From assembly GCF_000597865.1 (NCBI RefSeq), contig NZ_CP007453.1, positions 310,001 through 374,000 of the forward strand: 64,000 bases of DNA, given 5' to 3'. Position numbers and translations under genes: made by a program. This DNA is from Peptoclostridium acidaminophilum DSM 3953 (GTDB lineage: Bacteria; Bacillota; Clostridia; Peptostreptococcales; Peptostreptococcaceae). Shown piece by piece: positions 15,850 to 24,284 of the stretch; positions within the stretch are counted from its first letter, which is position 1, and every line of letters begins with the position of its first letter. The notes under the pieces were generated by a model that saw only the letters and a program-made list of their open reading frames with translations, had not been told where the DNA came from and did not search any database.

Positions 15850-17172
15850 ATGAGTGTAGAGGCTGCTGTAATAGAAAAAAAGCTTGTCCAAAAAGCCAGC
15901 AATAAATCAGCATACAGAATAATGGAGCTTCCGCTTCCGCTGTTCGCCATACTGGCGGCAGTTGCGCTTGCGGGAGCATATACTGGGGTTCTTCCAAGCG
16001 GAATGGTCGGAGCCATACCTGTAATGATGGTGGTCGGCGCCATTCTCAACGAAATCGGCAACAAGACGCCCATAGTCAAGGACTATTTCGGCGGAGGCCC
16101 GATAGTAGTGATATTCGCATCTGCGGCATTTGCGGCATACGGAATATTCCCGCAGCCCGTGTCAGAAACGATGGCCAACTTCATGAAGGGCGAAGGATTT
16201 TTGAACTTCTATATTGCAGCCCTTATAACGGGAAGCATACTTGGAATGAACAGAAAGCTGCTTATAAAAGCTGCTGTCAGGTATCTGCCGGCTATAATAG
16301 GGGGAGTCGTTGCAGCGCTCGGCCTTGCCGGGCTTGTGGGAGCCCTCATTGGCTACGGAGCTAAAAAAGCAATGCTCTACATTGCGCTTCCAATAATGGG
16401 AGGCGGAATGGGCGCCGGAGCAGTGCCCCTGGCACAAATATTCGGAGGCTCACTCGGGGTTGACCCCGCAGAAATGCTGTCAGTAATGGTGCCAGCCGTT
16501 GCGCTTGGAAATGCGCTTGCCATAGTGGTTGCGGGTGTTTTGGATAAGATAGGCAAAAACAACAAAAAACTATCTGGCGATGGCAAGCTCATGAAATCGC
16601 AGGAGATGGAAACAGATGCTAAGGAAAGCAAACGCGCGCTAGATTTTAAAATGATGGGAACAGGTCTTGCAATTTCTACGGCGTTCTTTGTGCTCGGCTG
16701 CGTTTTAGCCAAGTTCATACCTTTGCATGAATTTGCTCTGATGATACTTGCTGTGGCGGCAGTAAAGGCTCTTGGAATACTTCCGAGGGAATTTGAAGAG
16801 GGAGCGGCCCAGTGGTTTGGATTTATAATGGCAAACCTGACTCCGGCGCTTCTTGTGGGAATAGGAGTTGCATATACAGATATCAACCAGGTAATAAGCT
16901 CGCTTTCTCTGGAATATGTAATACTAGTAGGAACAACGGTCATAGGGGCTACGCTGGGAGCCGGATTCATGGGAAATCTCTTCGGTTTCTACCCTATAGA
17001 GTCGTCTCTAACTGCAGGTCTTTGCATGGCAAACATGGGTGGAACAGGAGACGTTGCGGTTTTGTCGGCGGCGAAGAGAATGGAGCTTATGCCTTTTGCC
17101 CAGATATCCTCGCGTATAGGCGGAGCGTTCATGCTTATACTTGCCACAGCTATATTGAAGATTTTCATATAG
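15850..17172 (+). CDS. 2-hydroxycarboxylate transporter family symporter (malate/citrate:Na+)
   Basis: 440 residues, about 11 membrane helices. It has the two conserved glycine motifs of the 2HCT family: GGGMGAGAVPLAQIFGGS near residue 185 and the second loop with FMGNLFGFYPIESSLTAGLCMANMGGTGD near 377-405. Members such as MaeN and CitS import malate or citrate with Na+. With the malic enzyme and the CitAB-like system it suggests malate utilisation coupled to a Na+ gradient, which fits the adjacent Mrp antiporter. GAGGAGG lies six bases before the chosen ATG; an in-frame GTG at 15835 overlaps this site. Confidence 0.9.
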   Translation: MSVEAAVIEKKLVQKASNKSAYRIMELPLPLFAILAAVALAGAYTGVLPSGMVGAIPVMMVVGAILNEIGNKTPIVKDYFGGGPIVVIFASAAFAAYGIFPQPVSETMANFMKGEGFLNFYIAALITGSILGMNRKLLIKAAVRYLPAIIGGVVAALGLAGLVGALIGYGAKKAMLYIALPIMGGGMGAGAVPLAQIFGGSLGVDPAEMLSVMVPAVALGNALAIVVAGVLDKIGKNNKKLSGDGKLMKSQEMETDAKESKRALDFKMMGTGLAISTAFFVLGCVLAKFIPLHEFALMILAVAAVKALGILPREFEEGAAQWFGFIMANLTPALLVGIGVAYTDINQVISSLSLEYVILVGTTVIGATLGAGFMGNLFGFYPIESSLTAGLCMANMGGTGDVAVLSAAKRMELMPFAQISSRIGGAFMLILATAILKIFI

Positions 17173-17192
17173 GTGTCAAACTTTAAAAACAG

Positions 17193-17232
17193 AAAAAATC
17201 CGTCGAGTCAAACAACTCGGCGGATTTTTTCG
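17193..17232 (+). terminator. Strong terminator between transporter and CoADR genes
   Basis: A 16-bp stem (17193-17208 with 17215-17230, one G-T pair) with A run on one side and T run on the other, so it can work for both converging genes. Confidence 0.9.
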
Positions 17233-17279
17233 CAATAAAAGCATTCCTCACAAAACAAAAGGTATTGGCTGAGTATATA

Positions 17280-19748
17280 TTAGATGAAAAGGTTGAGGTT
17301 GGAATCGTCAGTCTTGCCGAGGTATGTGGCCACGCCTCCTATCTCAACGCCGTCTATTAGCTCCTCCTGCTTTATTCCCATTATGTCCATAGACATTGCG
17401 CAGGCAACCATATTCACGCCAAGTTCAAGCGCGTTCTTAATCATTGTTTCAAGGCTATCTACGTTCTTCTTCTTCATAACATAGTCGATCATCTTAGGAC
17501 CCATACCCGCCATATTCATGCTTGATAGCGGAAGACTGCCAGGGCCCTTTGGCATCATCATGCCAAACATCTTTTCAAGCGTATCCTTTTCAACGGCCGG
17601 AGCATCTTGCTTTCTGAGTACATTGAGTCCCCAGAAGGTAAAGAACATTGTGACCTTTTTGCCCATAGCCGCAGCGCCCGAGGCTATTATAAATGATGCC
17701 AAGGCCTTGTCGAGTTCTCCGCTAAAAACTACAATCGTTGCACCGTCCCTCACAGCTGCAGGAGCAACTTTCGCATCTTGTTGAACTGTCGATGGCTGTC
17801 GGCCCTTCATTACATACGCCTTGAAGGCATTGTCAACAAAGTCTGTTTTTAAAACTGTATTGCCTGTGGTGTTGGCCCACGCCTTAACATCTTTTGCGAA
17901 ACCTGGATCTGTCACTGAAATTTCTATTATCTGACCGTCCTTAGCCTCGTTCATGACGCTGTAGAGCTTTGTTATAGGTCCCGGACACTGAAGTCCGCAT
18001 GCGTTAATCTGGATGTGAGACTCGATGTCTCCGCAGTATGGGTGTGTTATGCCTGTGTCATCTACCTCTATAGGGCATTTGCTCTCAGGCATATCAGAAA
18101 CGGCAGGAAATACGGAAGAATAAGTTCTGTATCCGCCGTCCAGGTTGTATACATCATATCCGTTCTGCTTCAATATTCTCTCAGCTAGGTATCCTCTAAG
18201 ACCGACCCGGCACAGCACGTAGACGGGTTTGTCTTTAGGAATTTCCGACAGTCTGCTTCTTAGCTCGGTAAGAGGTATGCCCATTGAACCCTTTATTATA
18301 CCCATGTCTCTTTCGTGACGCTCGCTCACATCGACTAGCAGCGCGCCGTCCTTTATAAGCGAGTCGATTTCGTGCCATTGAACACTTCTTGAAGAACCAT
18401 CAACTATGTTGGACGCGGCGTATCCGAGCATATTTACCGGATCCTTGGCCGATGAGTAAGGCGGCGCGTATGCAAGCTCAAGTTCCTGAAGGTCGAATAC
18501 TGTAAGGCCGCCCTTTATGGCAGTGGCTACAACGTCTATTCTCTTTTCGACGCCCGCATAGCCTACTCCCTGAACTCCGAATATTTTGCCAGTATTGGGA
18601 TCGAATGTCATCTTGAGAGACACAGGGAATGCTCCCGGATAATAGCCGGCGTGCGCCCCCGGATGGATGTGCACAACCTTATAGTCTGCGCCAATCCTTT
18701 TGAGCGTTTTTTCGTTGTTTCCGGTGGAGGCCACAGTCATATCGAATACCTTCGCTACAGAAGTTCCAAGAGTTCCCTTGTATTTCACATTCTTGCCGTA
18801 TATATTGTCAGCAACAGATCTTCCCTGCCTGTTTGCTGGCCATGCGAGCGGCACAAGGGTAGGGAAGCCGCTTACGTAGTCCTTGACCTCTATCGCATCG
18901 CCAATGGCATAAATGCTCTCGTCGCTAGTCCTAAGATATTCGTCTACCTTTATGCCGCCACGCTCACCTATTTCAAGTCCCGCACCTATAGCGAGGCTGT
19001 TTTCAGGTTTGATTCCTATAGATAGTATTATCATGTCAGTTTTTAGTTCTTTGCCGCTTTGGAGTATTACTCTCTTGCCGTTATCCTCGAATGACTTCAC
19101 GCCATCGGAGAGTATAAGTTCCACGCCCTTGTCTTCTATGTGGCCGTGTATTATAGAGGCCATTTCAAAGTCAATTGGAGCCATTACCTGGTCGAGCATC
19201 TCGACTATTGTAACGTGAATACCCTTTGCGTGCAGGTTTTCTGCCATCTCAAGACCTATGAAGCCGGCTCCTATTACAACCGCGCTCTTAGGCTTCTGCT
19301 CGTCTACACAGCTTTTTATTGCGTCGGTATCGGGAATGTTTCTAAGCGTGAAAATGTTTTTTGCGCTCTCTATTCCAGGGATCGGTGGTTTCACCGGATT
19401 TGCTCCAGGAGAAAGAATCAGGGTGTCATATGACTCATCGTAAACTTCGCCTGTATTTATATTTTTAACCTGTACGGACTTTTTATCCCTGTCTATTTTA
19501 ACTACCTCGCTGAAATTTCTTATGTCTATGTTGAATTTTTTCTGAGTTGCCTCAACTGTCTGAACGACAAGGGCGCTGCGCTCTTGTATCACGCCGCCTA
19601 TATAGTAAGGCAGCCCGCAGTTGGCAAATGAAATATACTCTCCGCGTTCGAACATTATTATTTCAGAATCCTCATCAAGCCTTCTAAGTCTGGCTGCAGC
19701 AGAAGCTCCGCCTGCAACTCCACCGACTATCAATATTTTCTTGCCCAT
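17280..19748 (-). CDS. Four-domain CoA-disulfide reductase / rhodanese / TusA / DsrE-like fusion
   Basis: 822 residues. Residues 1-450: FAD/NAD(P)H pyridine nucleotide-disulfide oxidoreductase with GGVAGGASAAARLRR, the redox cysteine in SFANCGLPYYIGG (C44), AVVIGAGFIGLEMAENL and YAIGDA. About 470-555: rhodanese with VLCRVGLRG (active cysteine). About 575-650: TusA/SirA domain with NACGLQCPGP. About 665-822: DsrE/DrsF-like domain with MGKKVTMFFTFWGLNVLRK. Such proteins reduce CoA-disulfide, CoA-persulfide or polysulfide and relay sulfane sulfur between cysteines. The start at ATG 19748 follows GGAGGTAG; longer starts lack support. The upstream ArsR gene (85 bases away, same strand) is probably its regulator. 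Confidence 0.9.
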   Translation of the reverse strand: MGKKILIVGGVAGGASAAARLRRLDEDSEIIMFERGEYISFANCGLPYYIGGVIQERSALVVQTVEATQKKFNIDIRNFSEVVKIDRDKKSVQVKNINTGEVYDESYDTLILSPGANPVKPPIPGIESAKNIFTLRNIPDTDAIKSCVDEQKPKSAVVIGAGFIGLEMAENLHAKGIHVTIVEMLDQVMAPIDFEMASIIHGHIEDKGVELILSDGVKSFEDNGKRVILQSGKELKTDMIILSIGIKPENSLAIGAGLEIGERGGIKVDEYLRTSDESIYAIGDAIEVKDYVSGFPTLVPLAWPANRQGRSVADNIYGKNVKYKGTLGTSVAKVFDMTVASTGNNEKTLKRIGADYKVVHIHPGAHAGYYPGAFPVSLKMTFDPNTGKIFGVQGVGYAGVEKRIDVVATAIKGGLTVFDLQELELAYAPPYSSAKDPVNMLGYAASNIVDGSSRSVQWHEIDSLIKDGALLVDVSERHERDMGIIKGSMGIPLTELRSRLSEIPKDKPVYVLCRVGLRGYLAERILKQNGYDVYNLDGGYRTYSSVFPAVSDMPESKCPIEVDDTGITHPYCGDIESHIQINACGLQCPGPITKLYSVMNEAKDGQIIEISVTDPGFAKDVKAWANTTGNTVLKTDFVDNAFKAYVMKGRQPSTVQQDAKVAPAAVRDGATIVVFSGELDKALASFIIASGAAAMGKKVTMFFTFWGLNVLRKQDAPAVEKDTLEKMFGMMMPKGPGSLPLSSMNMAGMGPKMIDYVMKKKNVDSLETMIKNALELGVNMVACAMSMDIMGIKQEELIDGVEIGGVATYLGKTDDSNLNLFI

Positions 19749-19833
19749 GATATCTACCTCCGAATGTATTGAAAATATTATTTTTTGTTTATACTCATTT
19801 CGTTTAATTTTCAACTGTTTTCCGCTTAAAATA

Positions 19834-20121
19834 TTAATCAAACAAAACATTAATCAATTCGGCAGCCTTCTTGTTTGTCACAGAATAGTATATTTCAAGG
19901 CCTCTTTTTTCTCCCTTTATTATCCCGCAGGCTTTGAGTTTTGAAATGTGCTGGGATATTGTAGACTGCGGGGCCTTCAGGCAATTTTGCATGTCGCTGA
20001 CGTTGCAGGCTCCGTTTGCCAGGAGACCTCTAACGATACAGAGCCTCACAGGATGAGAGAGAGCTTTGAGTATTTCCGAAAGCTCATCATACTGCTCGGG
20101 GTTTGTCATATATGTTTCCAT
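19834..20121 (-). CDS. ArsR-family transcriptional regulator (likely sulfur/persulfide responsive)
   Basis: 95 residues, winged helix-turn-helix. LKALSHPVRLCIVRGLL starts the domain and APQSTISQHISKLKACGII is the recognition helix region. Cysteines at 28, 39, 47 and 65; C28 and C47 are conserved in the paralogue at 34469, which is also next to a disulfide reductase gene. It lacks the classical metal-site motif ELCVCDL. ATG 20121 has GGAGG eight bases before it. A perfect 24-bp palindrome at 20164-20187 upstream is the likely operator. Persulfide or disulfide sensing is inferred from the cysteines and neighbours. Confidence 0.85.
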   Translation of the reverse strand: METYMTNPEQYDELSEILKALSHPVRLCIVRGLLANGACNVSDMQNCLKAPQSTISQHISKLKACGIIKGEKRGLEIYYSVTNKKAAELINVLFD

Positions 20122-20163
20122 TCAAATTCCTCCAATGAATAAAAGCGCATTGAATATAAATCG

Positions 20164-20187
20164 CTATATCGTAATATTACGATATAG
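20164..20187. promoter_or_regulatory. Perfect 24-bp palindrome, probable ArsR operator
   Basis: The 24 bases at 20164-20187 are their own reverse complement (centre TAATATTA, arms CTATATCG). It lies 43 bases upstream of the ArsR ATG. ArsR-family repressors bind such AT-rich 12-2-12-type palindromes, so autoregulation of the arsR-CoADR operon is likely. Confidence 0.75.
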
Positions 20188-20230
20188 TTTAGTTTGTGTC
20201 AATCTTTTTTTGTTTAAAATAGACAAACAA

Positions 20231-20268
20231 AAAGCGCAGGCTCGAATTTACCCGGCTTGCGCTTTTAC
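20231..20268 (-). terminator. Hairpin terminator after the small hypothetical gene
   Basis: AAAGCGCAGGC pairs with GCTTGCGCTTT across about 14 bases, with a T run (TTTTT) on the minus strand. It ends the minus-strand gene at 20270-20473 and separates it from the ArsR operator. Confidence 0.6.
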
Positions 20269-20269
20269 G

Positions 20270-20473
20270 TTAGAACATCTGCTCTTTCATGAGCTTTTCA
20301 ACGTCTAATAAGAAGCTTTTTAGAATGGACTTTTCTTCAAGTTCTTCCTCGTTAAGCCCCATCTTGTTCTCGAGCTCCTGGCTTCTAAGCCTTATTGCGT
20401 GAGCCATAAGCTTGATTTCTTTCATGGAAAGGAACATATGGATGTCATATGATTTTTTTTCGATAATATGCAC
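20270..20473 (-). CDS. Small helical hypothetical protein
   Basis: 67 residues from GTG 20473, which has AGGAGG six bases upstream. The product is charged and probably all helical (MKEIKLMAHAIRLRSQELEN then KMGLNEEELEEKSILKSFLL). I do not recognise a family; a longer in-frame ORF upstream has no ribosome-binding site. The size and two-helix look resemble small regulatory proteins such as the Spo0E group, but the SQELD signature is not clear, so no function is given. Confidence 0.6.
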   Translation of the reverse strand: MHIIEKKSYDIHMFLSMKEIKLMAHAIRLRSQELENKMGLNEEELEEKSILKSFLLDVEKLMKEQMF

Positions 20474-20804
20474 AGTACACCTCCTGATTTTGGCAGCATT
20501 CTTTATTGTACGCCATGTATTATGTATATCCAAAAAAGGAAAAAATATTGCACAAGAAATAGTAATAGTTTTTTTCTCGGGAAATATAGTGCTGCATACA
20601 AATGAGTTGATGTGCTGAAAATACATGCGTGTGCTGCAAGTGTTAGAAATAGTATGCTAAATCAAAGTGGATGAGCAGATATGGTTAGGGATATGGGAAT
20701 GCAGGGTATACATGAACTGTAGGAGCTAAAGAACATTCGAAATGATACTAATTGCAGGCACGTTCATAACGTGCAGCAGTATTTGAATGCTGGGAGGTGG
20801 TTAA

Positions 20805-21047
20805 ATGTACTACAGAATGATGGGAGAATGGGGGTGGGGATTTATGTTTTTGTTTCCGCTAATAATACTCGCGATAGCAGCCTACATTGCGTATATGATT
20901 GGGAGTAACCGCGCAGCAGGCTCACAGGGACAAACCACCGGTCAAGGCGGCTACAGATCCGCCGAAGAGATTCTCGCTGAAAGATTTGCAAAGGGTGAAA
21001 TAAGCGAGGAAGAATATATGAACATGAAAGCGACTCTGAAGAAATAA
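20805..21047 (+). CDS. SHOCT-domain small membrane protein
   Basis: 80 residues. One N-terminal membrane helix (GFMFLFPLIILAIAAYIAYM), a glycine/glutamine-rich linker and a C-terminal SHOCT motif (EEILAERFAKGEISEEEYMN). SHOCT segments occur at the end of many short membrane proteins and are thought to mediate oligomerisation. The ATG follows GGGAGGTGG. It ends 23 bases before the stalk-domain gene and is probably co-transcribed with it. Confidence 0.85.
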   Translation: MYYRMMGEWGWGFMFLFPLIILAIAAYIAYMIGSNRAAGSQGQTTGQGGYRSAEEILAERFAKGEISEEEYMNMKATLKK

Positions 21048-21070
21048 CGTATTTGAAAGGAGAGGATTTT

Positions 21071-22123
21071 ATGAAAAAAAGAGTGATAGCATTTTTGACA
21101 GCGGCGCTGCTCATAGGGGGGCTTCAGCCATCGTACGCGGCTCAGAAAGTTAATGCGAGGGTAGCAGACCACAGAATAACTTTAAATGGTACCATGGTTT
21201 TCAACAAACTCATAAAATATCCAATGCTCGAATACAAAAGCGTCACGTATCTTCCGCTTACATCAGACAACTGCAGATTATTGGGAATAAGACTGCAATG
21301 GAGCGAGGTGTCGGGACTTAAACTCGACAAGACCACTAGCAGCGTGGATTCAATCCCGCAGTCATTCAACCTGCAGATGGCTGATACAAGCAAAGCTGTA
21401 TCAGCGGAGATAGCGGATTTCAATATCGAAATCAACGGTAAGGCAATCGACAATGCCAGGCTGGATTATCCAGTGCTTTTCAAGGATAACTTAGCGTACC
21501 TGCCTCTTACGTGGAGCATTGTATCGAGTGAATTTGGAGGCAAGACTATGTGGAGCGAGGACTATGGCCTCAGCGTATACAACTGGAGCCATGACGCTAT
21601 GTCAAATGGAGATATGCTCGTGGCTGCCAAGAAGGTATATCTTCAGGATGCGCTCTCAAGATACGAGACTGTGCTTGAAGTATATGACGCCAGCGAGTCC
21701 GGTTACGACCAGATTTTAAAATCGGCAAGCGAGATAGTCAAGCTATCGAGCGAATCGGTAAAATCATTGGACGGCATTAAAAATGATGCTACAGACAATC
21801 TCAATAACGAGCTTAGGAATCAGGAGGCAGCTATAGTAACTACTCAGCAGCTAGAGGATGTCCAGCAGACTCAAGAAGACAAGCAAAGCGATTATGAGCT
21901 TGGAACCACTCTGAGCATAAAGAGCGTTATAGAAAGCGGCAAATACGTTCAGATGGCTGACGGCAGCCTTTGGGAGGTAAATCCTTCGGATTCGGCGGAA
22001 GCAGAGGAGTGGAGCGCTGATGATGAGGTGCTCCTGTATGAAAGCACAAGCGCTGTATATAAGTACAAGTTGTTCAACTTTGACAAGGACGTTTCAGTTG
22101 AAGCCAGGCTGGTATCGAGATAG
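21071..22123 (+). CDS. Secreted stalk-domain (copper amine oxidase N-like) protein
   Basis: 350 residues. Signal peptide (MKKRVIAFLTAALLIGGLQP) and two weakly conserved stalk modules with YLPLTSDNCRLLG and YLPLTWSIVSSEFGG (about residues 25-175). The rest is helical and polar, with a possible coiled-coil around 195-275, and a short C-terminal domain with WEVNPSDSAEAEEW. Exported, function unknown. ATG 21071 with GGAGAGGA upstream; a TTG at 21053 is unlikely. It resembles the N-terminal part of the protein at 3118. Confidence 0.78.
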   Translation: MKKRVIAFLTAALLIGGLQPSYAAQKVNARVADHRITLNGTMVFNKLIKYPMLEYKSVTYLPLTSDNCRLLGIRLQWSEVSGLKLDKTTSSVDSIPQSFNLQMADTSKAVSAEIADFNIEINGKAIDNARLDYPVLFKDNLAYLPLTWSIVSSEFGGKTMWSEDYGLSVYNWSHDAMSNGDMLVAAKKVYLQDALSRYETVLEVYDASESGYDQILKSASEIVKLSSESVKSLDGIKNDATDNLNNELRNQEAAIVTTQQLEDVQQTQEDKQSDYELGTTLSIKSVIESGKYVQMADGSLWEVNPSDSAEAEEWSADDEVLLYESTSAVYKYKLFNFDKDVSVEARLVSR

Positions 22124-22136
22124 AAAGTGAGTTGCT

Positions 22137-22180
22137 GCGGGACAAATATTTGAGGCTGAATATTTGTCCTGCATTTTTTT
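22137..22180 (+). terminator. Intrinsic terminator
   Basis: GCGGGACAAATATT (22137-22150) pairs with AATATTTGTCCTGC (22159-22172, one G-T pair) and a T run follows. Confidence 0.88.
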
Positions 22181-22233
22181 ATGGTAAAATAGGCATGAGA
22201 TAAACATATAAAGACTTACAAAGGATGGTTCAT

Positions 22234-24138
22234 GTGAATATATTAACTGTTGAAAACATATCTAAAAGCTATGGAGAAAAAACGCTTCTAAGTGACATAA
22301 CATTTACAATAACAGACGAGGACAAGATAGGCGTAATAGGAATAAACGGCACAGGCAAATCTACGCTCCTTAGAATAATAGCAGGCTGTGAGGCGGCAGA
22401 TTCCGGAAGTGTAAGCATACCAAGCTCCATGAAAATAGAGTACCTGCCTCAGAATCCAGATTTCGATCCGGAGGCGAGCGTTCTCGAGCAGGTGTTCAAA
22501 GGGGATTCGCCAGTAATAAAGCTCATAAGGGATTATGAAAAGGCACTAGATGAGATTTCAAGGCATCCGGAGGATGAGGCTCTTCAAAAAAGCTTCATGC
22601 AGCTGACTGGAGCCATGGACACTATGGATGCATGGGAGATAGAAAGCCAGGTCAAGACAATACTGACCAAACTCGGAATAACAAGATTTGACGAGAGGGT
22701 AGGCAACCTCTCGGGAGGACAGAAAAAAAGGGTGGCACTCTCGGGAGCTCTCATAACTCCCTGCGACCTTCTGATACTGGACGAGCCCACAAATCACCTG
22801 GACAACGATACCATAGATTGGCTTGAAAAGCACCTTGCAGCCAGGAAGGGCGCGCTCCTTATGATAACACACGACAGATACTTTCTGGACAGGGTAGTAA
22901 ACAAGACAATGGAGCTTGACGGCGGCAATATGTATGCTTATTCAGGCGGTTACTCTCAGTTCGTCGAGAAGAAGGCCGAAAGAAGGAGCCTGGAATCGGC
23001 AGTTGAAAGAAAAAGGCAGAACCTCTACAGAAACGAGCTGGAGTGGATGAGGCGCGGCGCAAAGGCCAGGACAACAAAGCAAAAGGCCAGGATTCAAAGA
23101 TTCGAGCAGATAGAGGATGCGAAGCTTGACATAGACGATTCGAAAATCGAAATCTCAGCAGCCCATTCAAGGCTTGGAAGGAAGATAATTGAAATAAACA
23201 GCATTTCAAAAAGTTTCGGAGACAACAAATTGATAGACGACTTCAGCTACATCGTACTCAGAGATGATCGCATAGGCATAGTCGGCAGCAACGGACTTGG
23301 AAAGTCGACGCTGCTCAACCTCATAGCCGGCAGGCTTCAGGTCGACAGCGGCAGCATAGACATAGGACCGACTGTCAAGATAGGCTATTTCTCGCAGGAG
23401 TCGGAGGATATGGACACCAGTCTCAGGGCAATCGAGTATATCAGAAGCTACGCCGAATACGTTACAACAGCTGACGGCACCAAGCTGAGCGCTTCTCAGA
23501 TGATGGAAAGGTTCCTCTTTACAGGCGACATGCAGTGGACGTACATCACGAGGCTGTCGGGCGGCGAGCGCAGAAGGCTTTACCTGCTCAAGATACTAAT
23601 GGACGCGCCGAATGTACTCATACTAGACGAGCCCACAAACGACCTTGATATAGACACGCTCAGGGTGCTTGAAAACTACATCGACGAGTTCGGCGGAGCC
23701 GTTATAACGGTGTCGCACGACAGGTATTTTCTCGACCGCGTATGCAACAAGATATTCTCTTTCGAGGGCAGAGGAGTTATAGATGAATATACAGGCAGCT
23801 ACTCCGATTTTGCGGAGAAGAGACAACAGGAGCAAGCAGATGTAATAAGCGCTCAAAAGCTGCAGGCCAAGGACGAAGGTGAGCAAAAGCAGGTACAGTC
23901 CAGGCAGAAGACTAAGCTCTCATACAAGGAGCAGCTTGAGTATGAGGGAATAGGCGCCGAGATAGAAGCCCTCGAGGAGTTGCTTGAAAAACTCGAGAAC
24001 GAGCTTGAAAAAAGCTCGAGTGATTTTTCAAAGCTGCAGGAGATAATGGACAAGAAGGAGCAGACTGAGGAGGAGCTGCTTTTAAAGCTTGAGAGGCAGG
24101 AATACCTCGAGAATCTCAAGATGTCACTAGAGTCCTAA
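22234..24138 (+). CDS. ABC-F family ATPase (Uup-like, soluble, ribosome-associated type)
   Basis: 634 residues with two ABC ATPase domains and no membrane segments. Domain 1: Walker A GINGTGKST, signature LSGGQKKR, Walker B LLILDEPTNHLD. Linker with a charged helical arm (RNELEWMRRGAKARTTKQKA). Domain 2: GSNGLGKST, LSGGERRR, VLILDEPTNDLD. A C-terminal coiled coil (about 560-634) as in Uup. ABC-F proteins act on ribosomes in translation or antibiotic protection; this one looks like the housekeeping Uup type. GTG 22234 gives the usual N-terminus; an ATG at 22225 would add three residues. Its terminator has been split by an IS element. Confidence 0.9.
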   Translation: MNILTVENISKSYGEKTLLSDITFTITDEDKIGVIGINGTGKSTLLRIIAGCEAADSGSVSIPSSMKIEYLPQNPDFDPEASVLEQVFKGDSPVIKLIRDYEKALDEISRHPEDEALQKSFMQLTGAMDTMDAWEIESQVKTILTKLGITRFDERVGNLSGGQKKRVALSGALITPCDLLILDEPTNHLDNDTIDWLEKHLAARKGALLMITHDRYFLDRVVNKTMELDGGNMYAYSGGYSQFVEKKAERRSLESAVERKRQNLYRNELEWMRRGAKARTTKQKARIQRFEQIEDAKLDIDDSKIEISAAHSRLGRKIIEINSISKSFGDNKLIDDFSYIVLRDDRIGIVGSNGLGKSTLLNLIAGRLQVDSGSIDIGPTVKIGYFSQESEDMDTSLRAIEYIRSYAEYVTTADGTKLSASQMMERFLFTGDMQWTYITRLSGGERRRLYLLKILMDAPNVLILDEPTNDLDIDTLRVLENYIDEFGGAVITVSHDRYFLDRVCNKIFSFEGRGVIDEYTGSYSDFAEKRQQEQADVISAQKLQAKDEGEQKQVQSRQKTKLSYKEQLEYEGIGAEIEALEELLEKLENELEKSSSDFSKLQEIMDKKEQTEEELLLKLERQEYLENLKMSLES

Positions 24139-24145
24139 TATGTAC

Positions 24146-24169
24146 AATAAAAAACCCACGGCTTTCGGC
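24146..24169 (+). terminator. Left half of a bidirectional terminator split by an IS element
   Basis: AATAAAAAACCC (24146-24157) would pair perfectly with GGGTTTTTTATT now at 25878-25889. Joined without the insert and one copy of the 9-base duplication, the two halves form a 12-bp stem with an inner GGC/GCC hairpin. It would have served the ABC-F gene and the convergent subtilase gene. Confidence 0.8.
24161..24169. repeat. Target-site duplication, left copy (9 bp)
   Basis: GCTTTCGGC directly flanks the element on the left and recurs at 25866-25874 on the right. Confidence 0.8.
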
Positions 24170-24200
24170 GAGGCTACTGAAAAAGTCCATATAAAATAAG

Positions 24201-24245
24201 AAGGTACACTTTCTCAATATTATTGAGGAGGTTGTACCTTTTTTC
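24201..24245 (+). terminator. Hairpin with T run inside the left IS end
   Basis: AAGGTACA pairs with TGTACCTT around 24201-24239, with an inner CTCAATATTATTGAG hairpin, and six T residues follow. Many IS elements carry such a block to read-in transcription. Confidence 0.75.
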
Positions 24246-24284
24246 TTGTATAATTGAAGTATAACATGAGAGAAGGTGTGCTAA

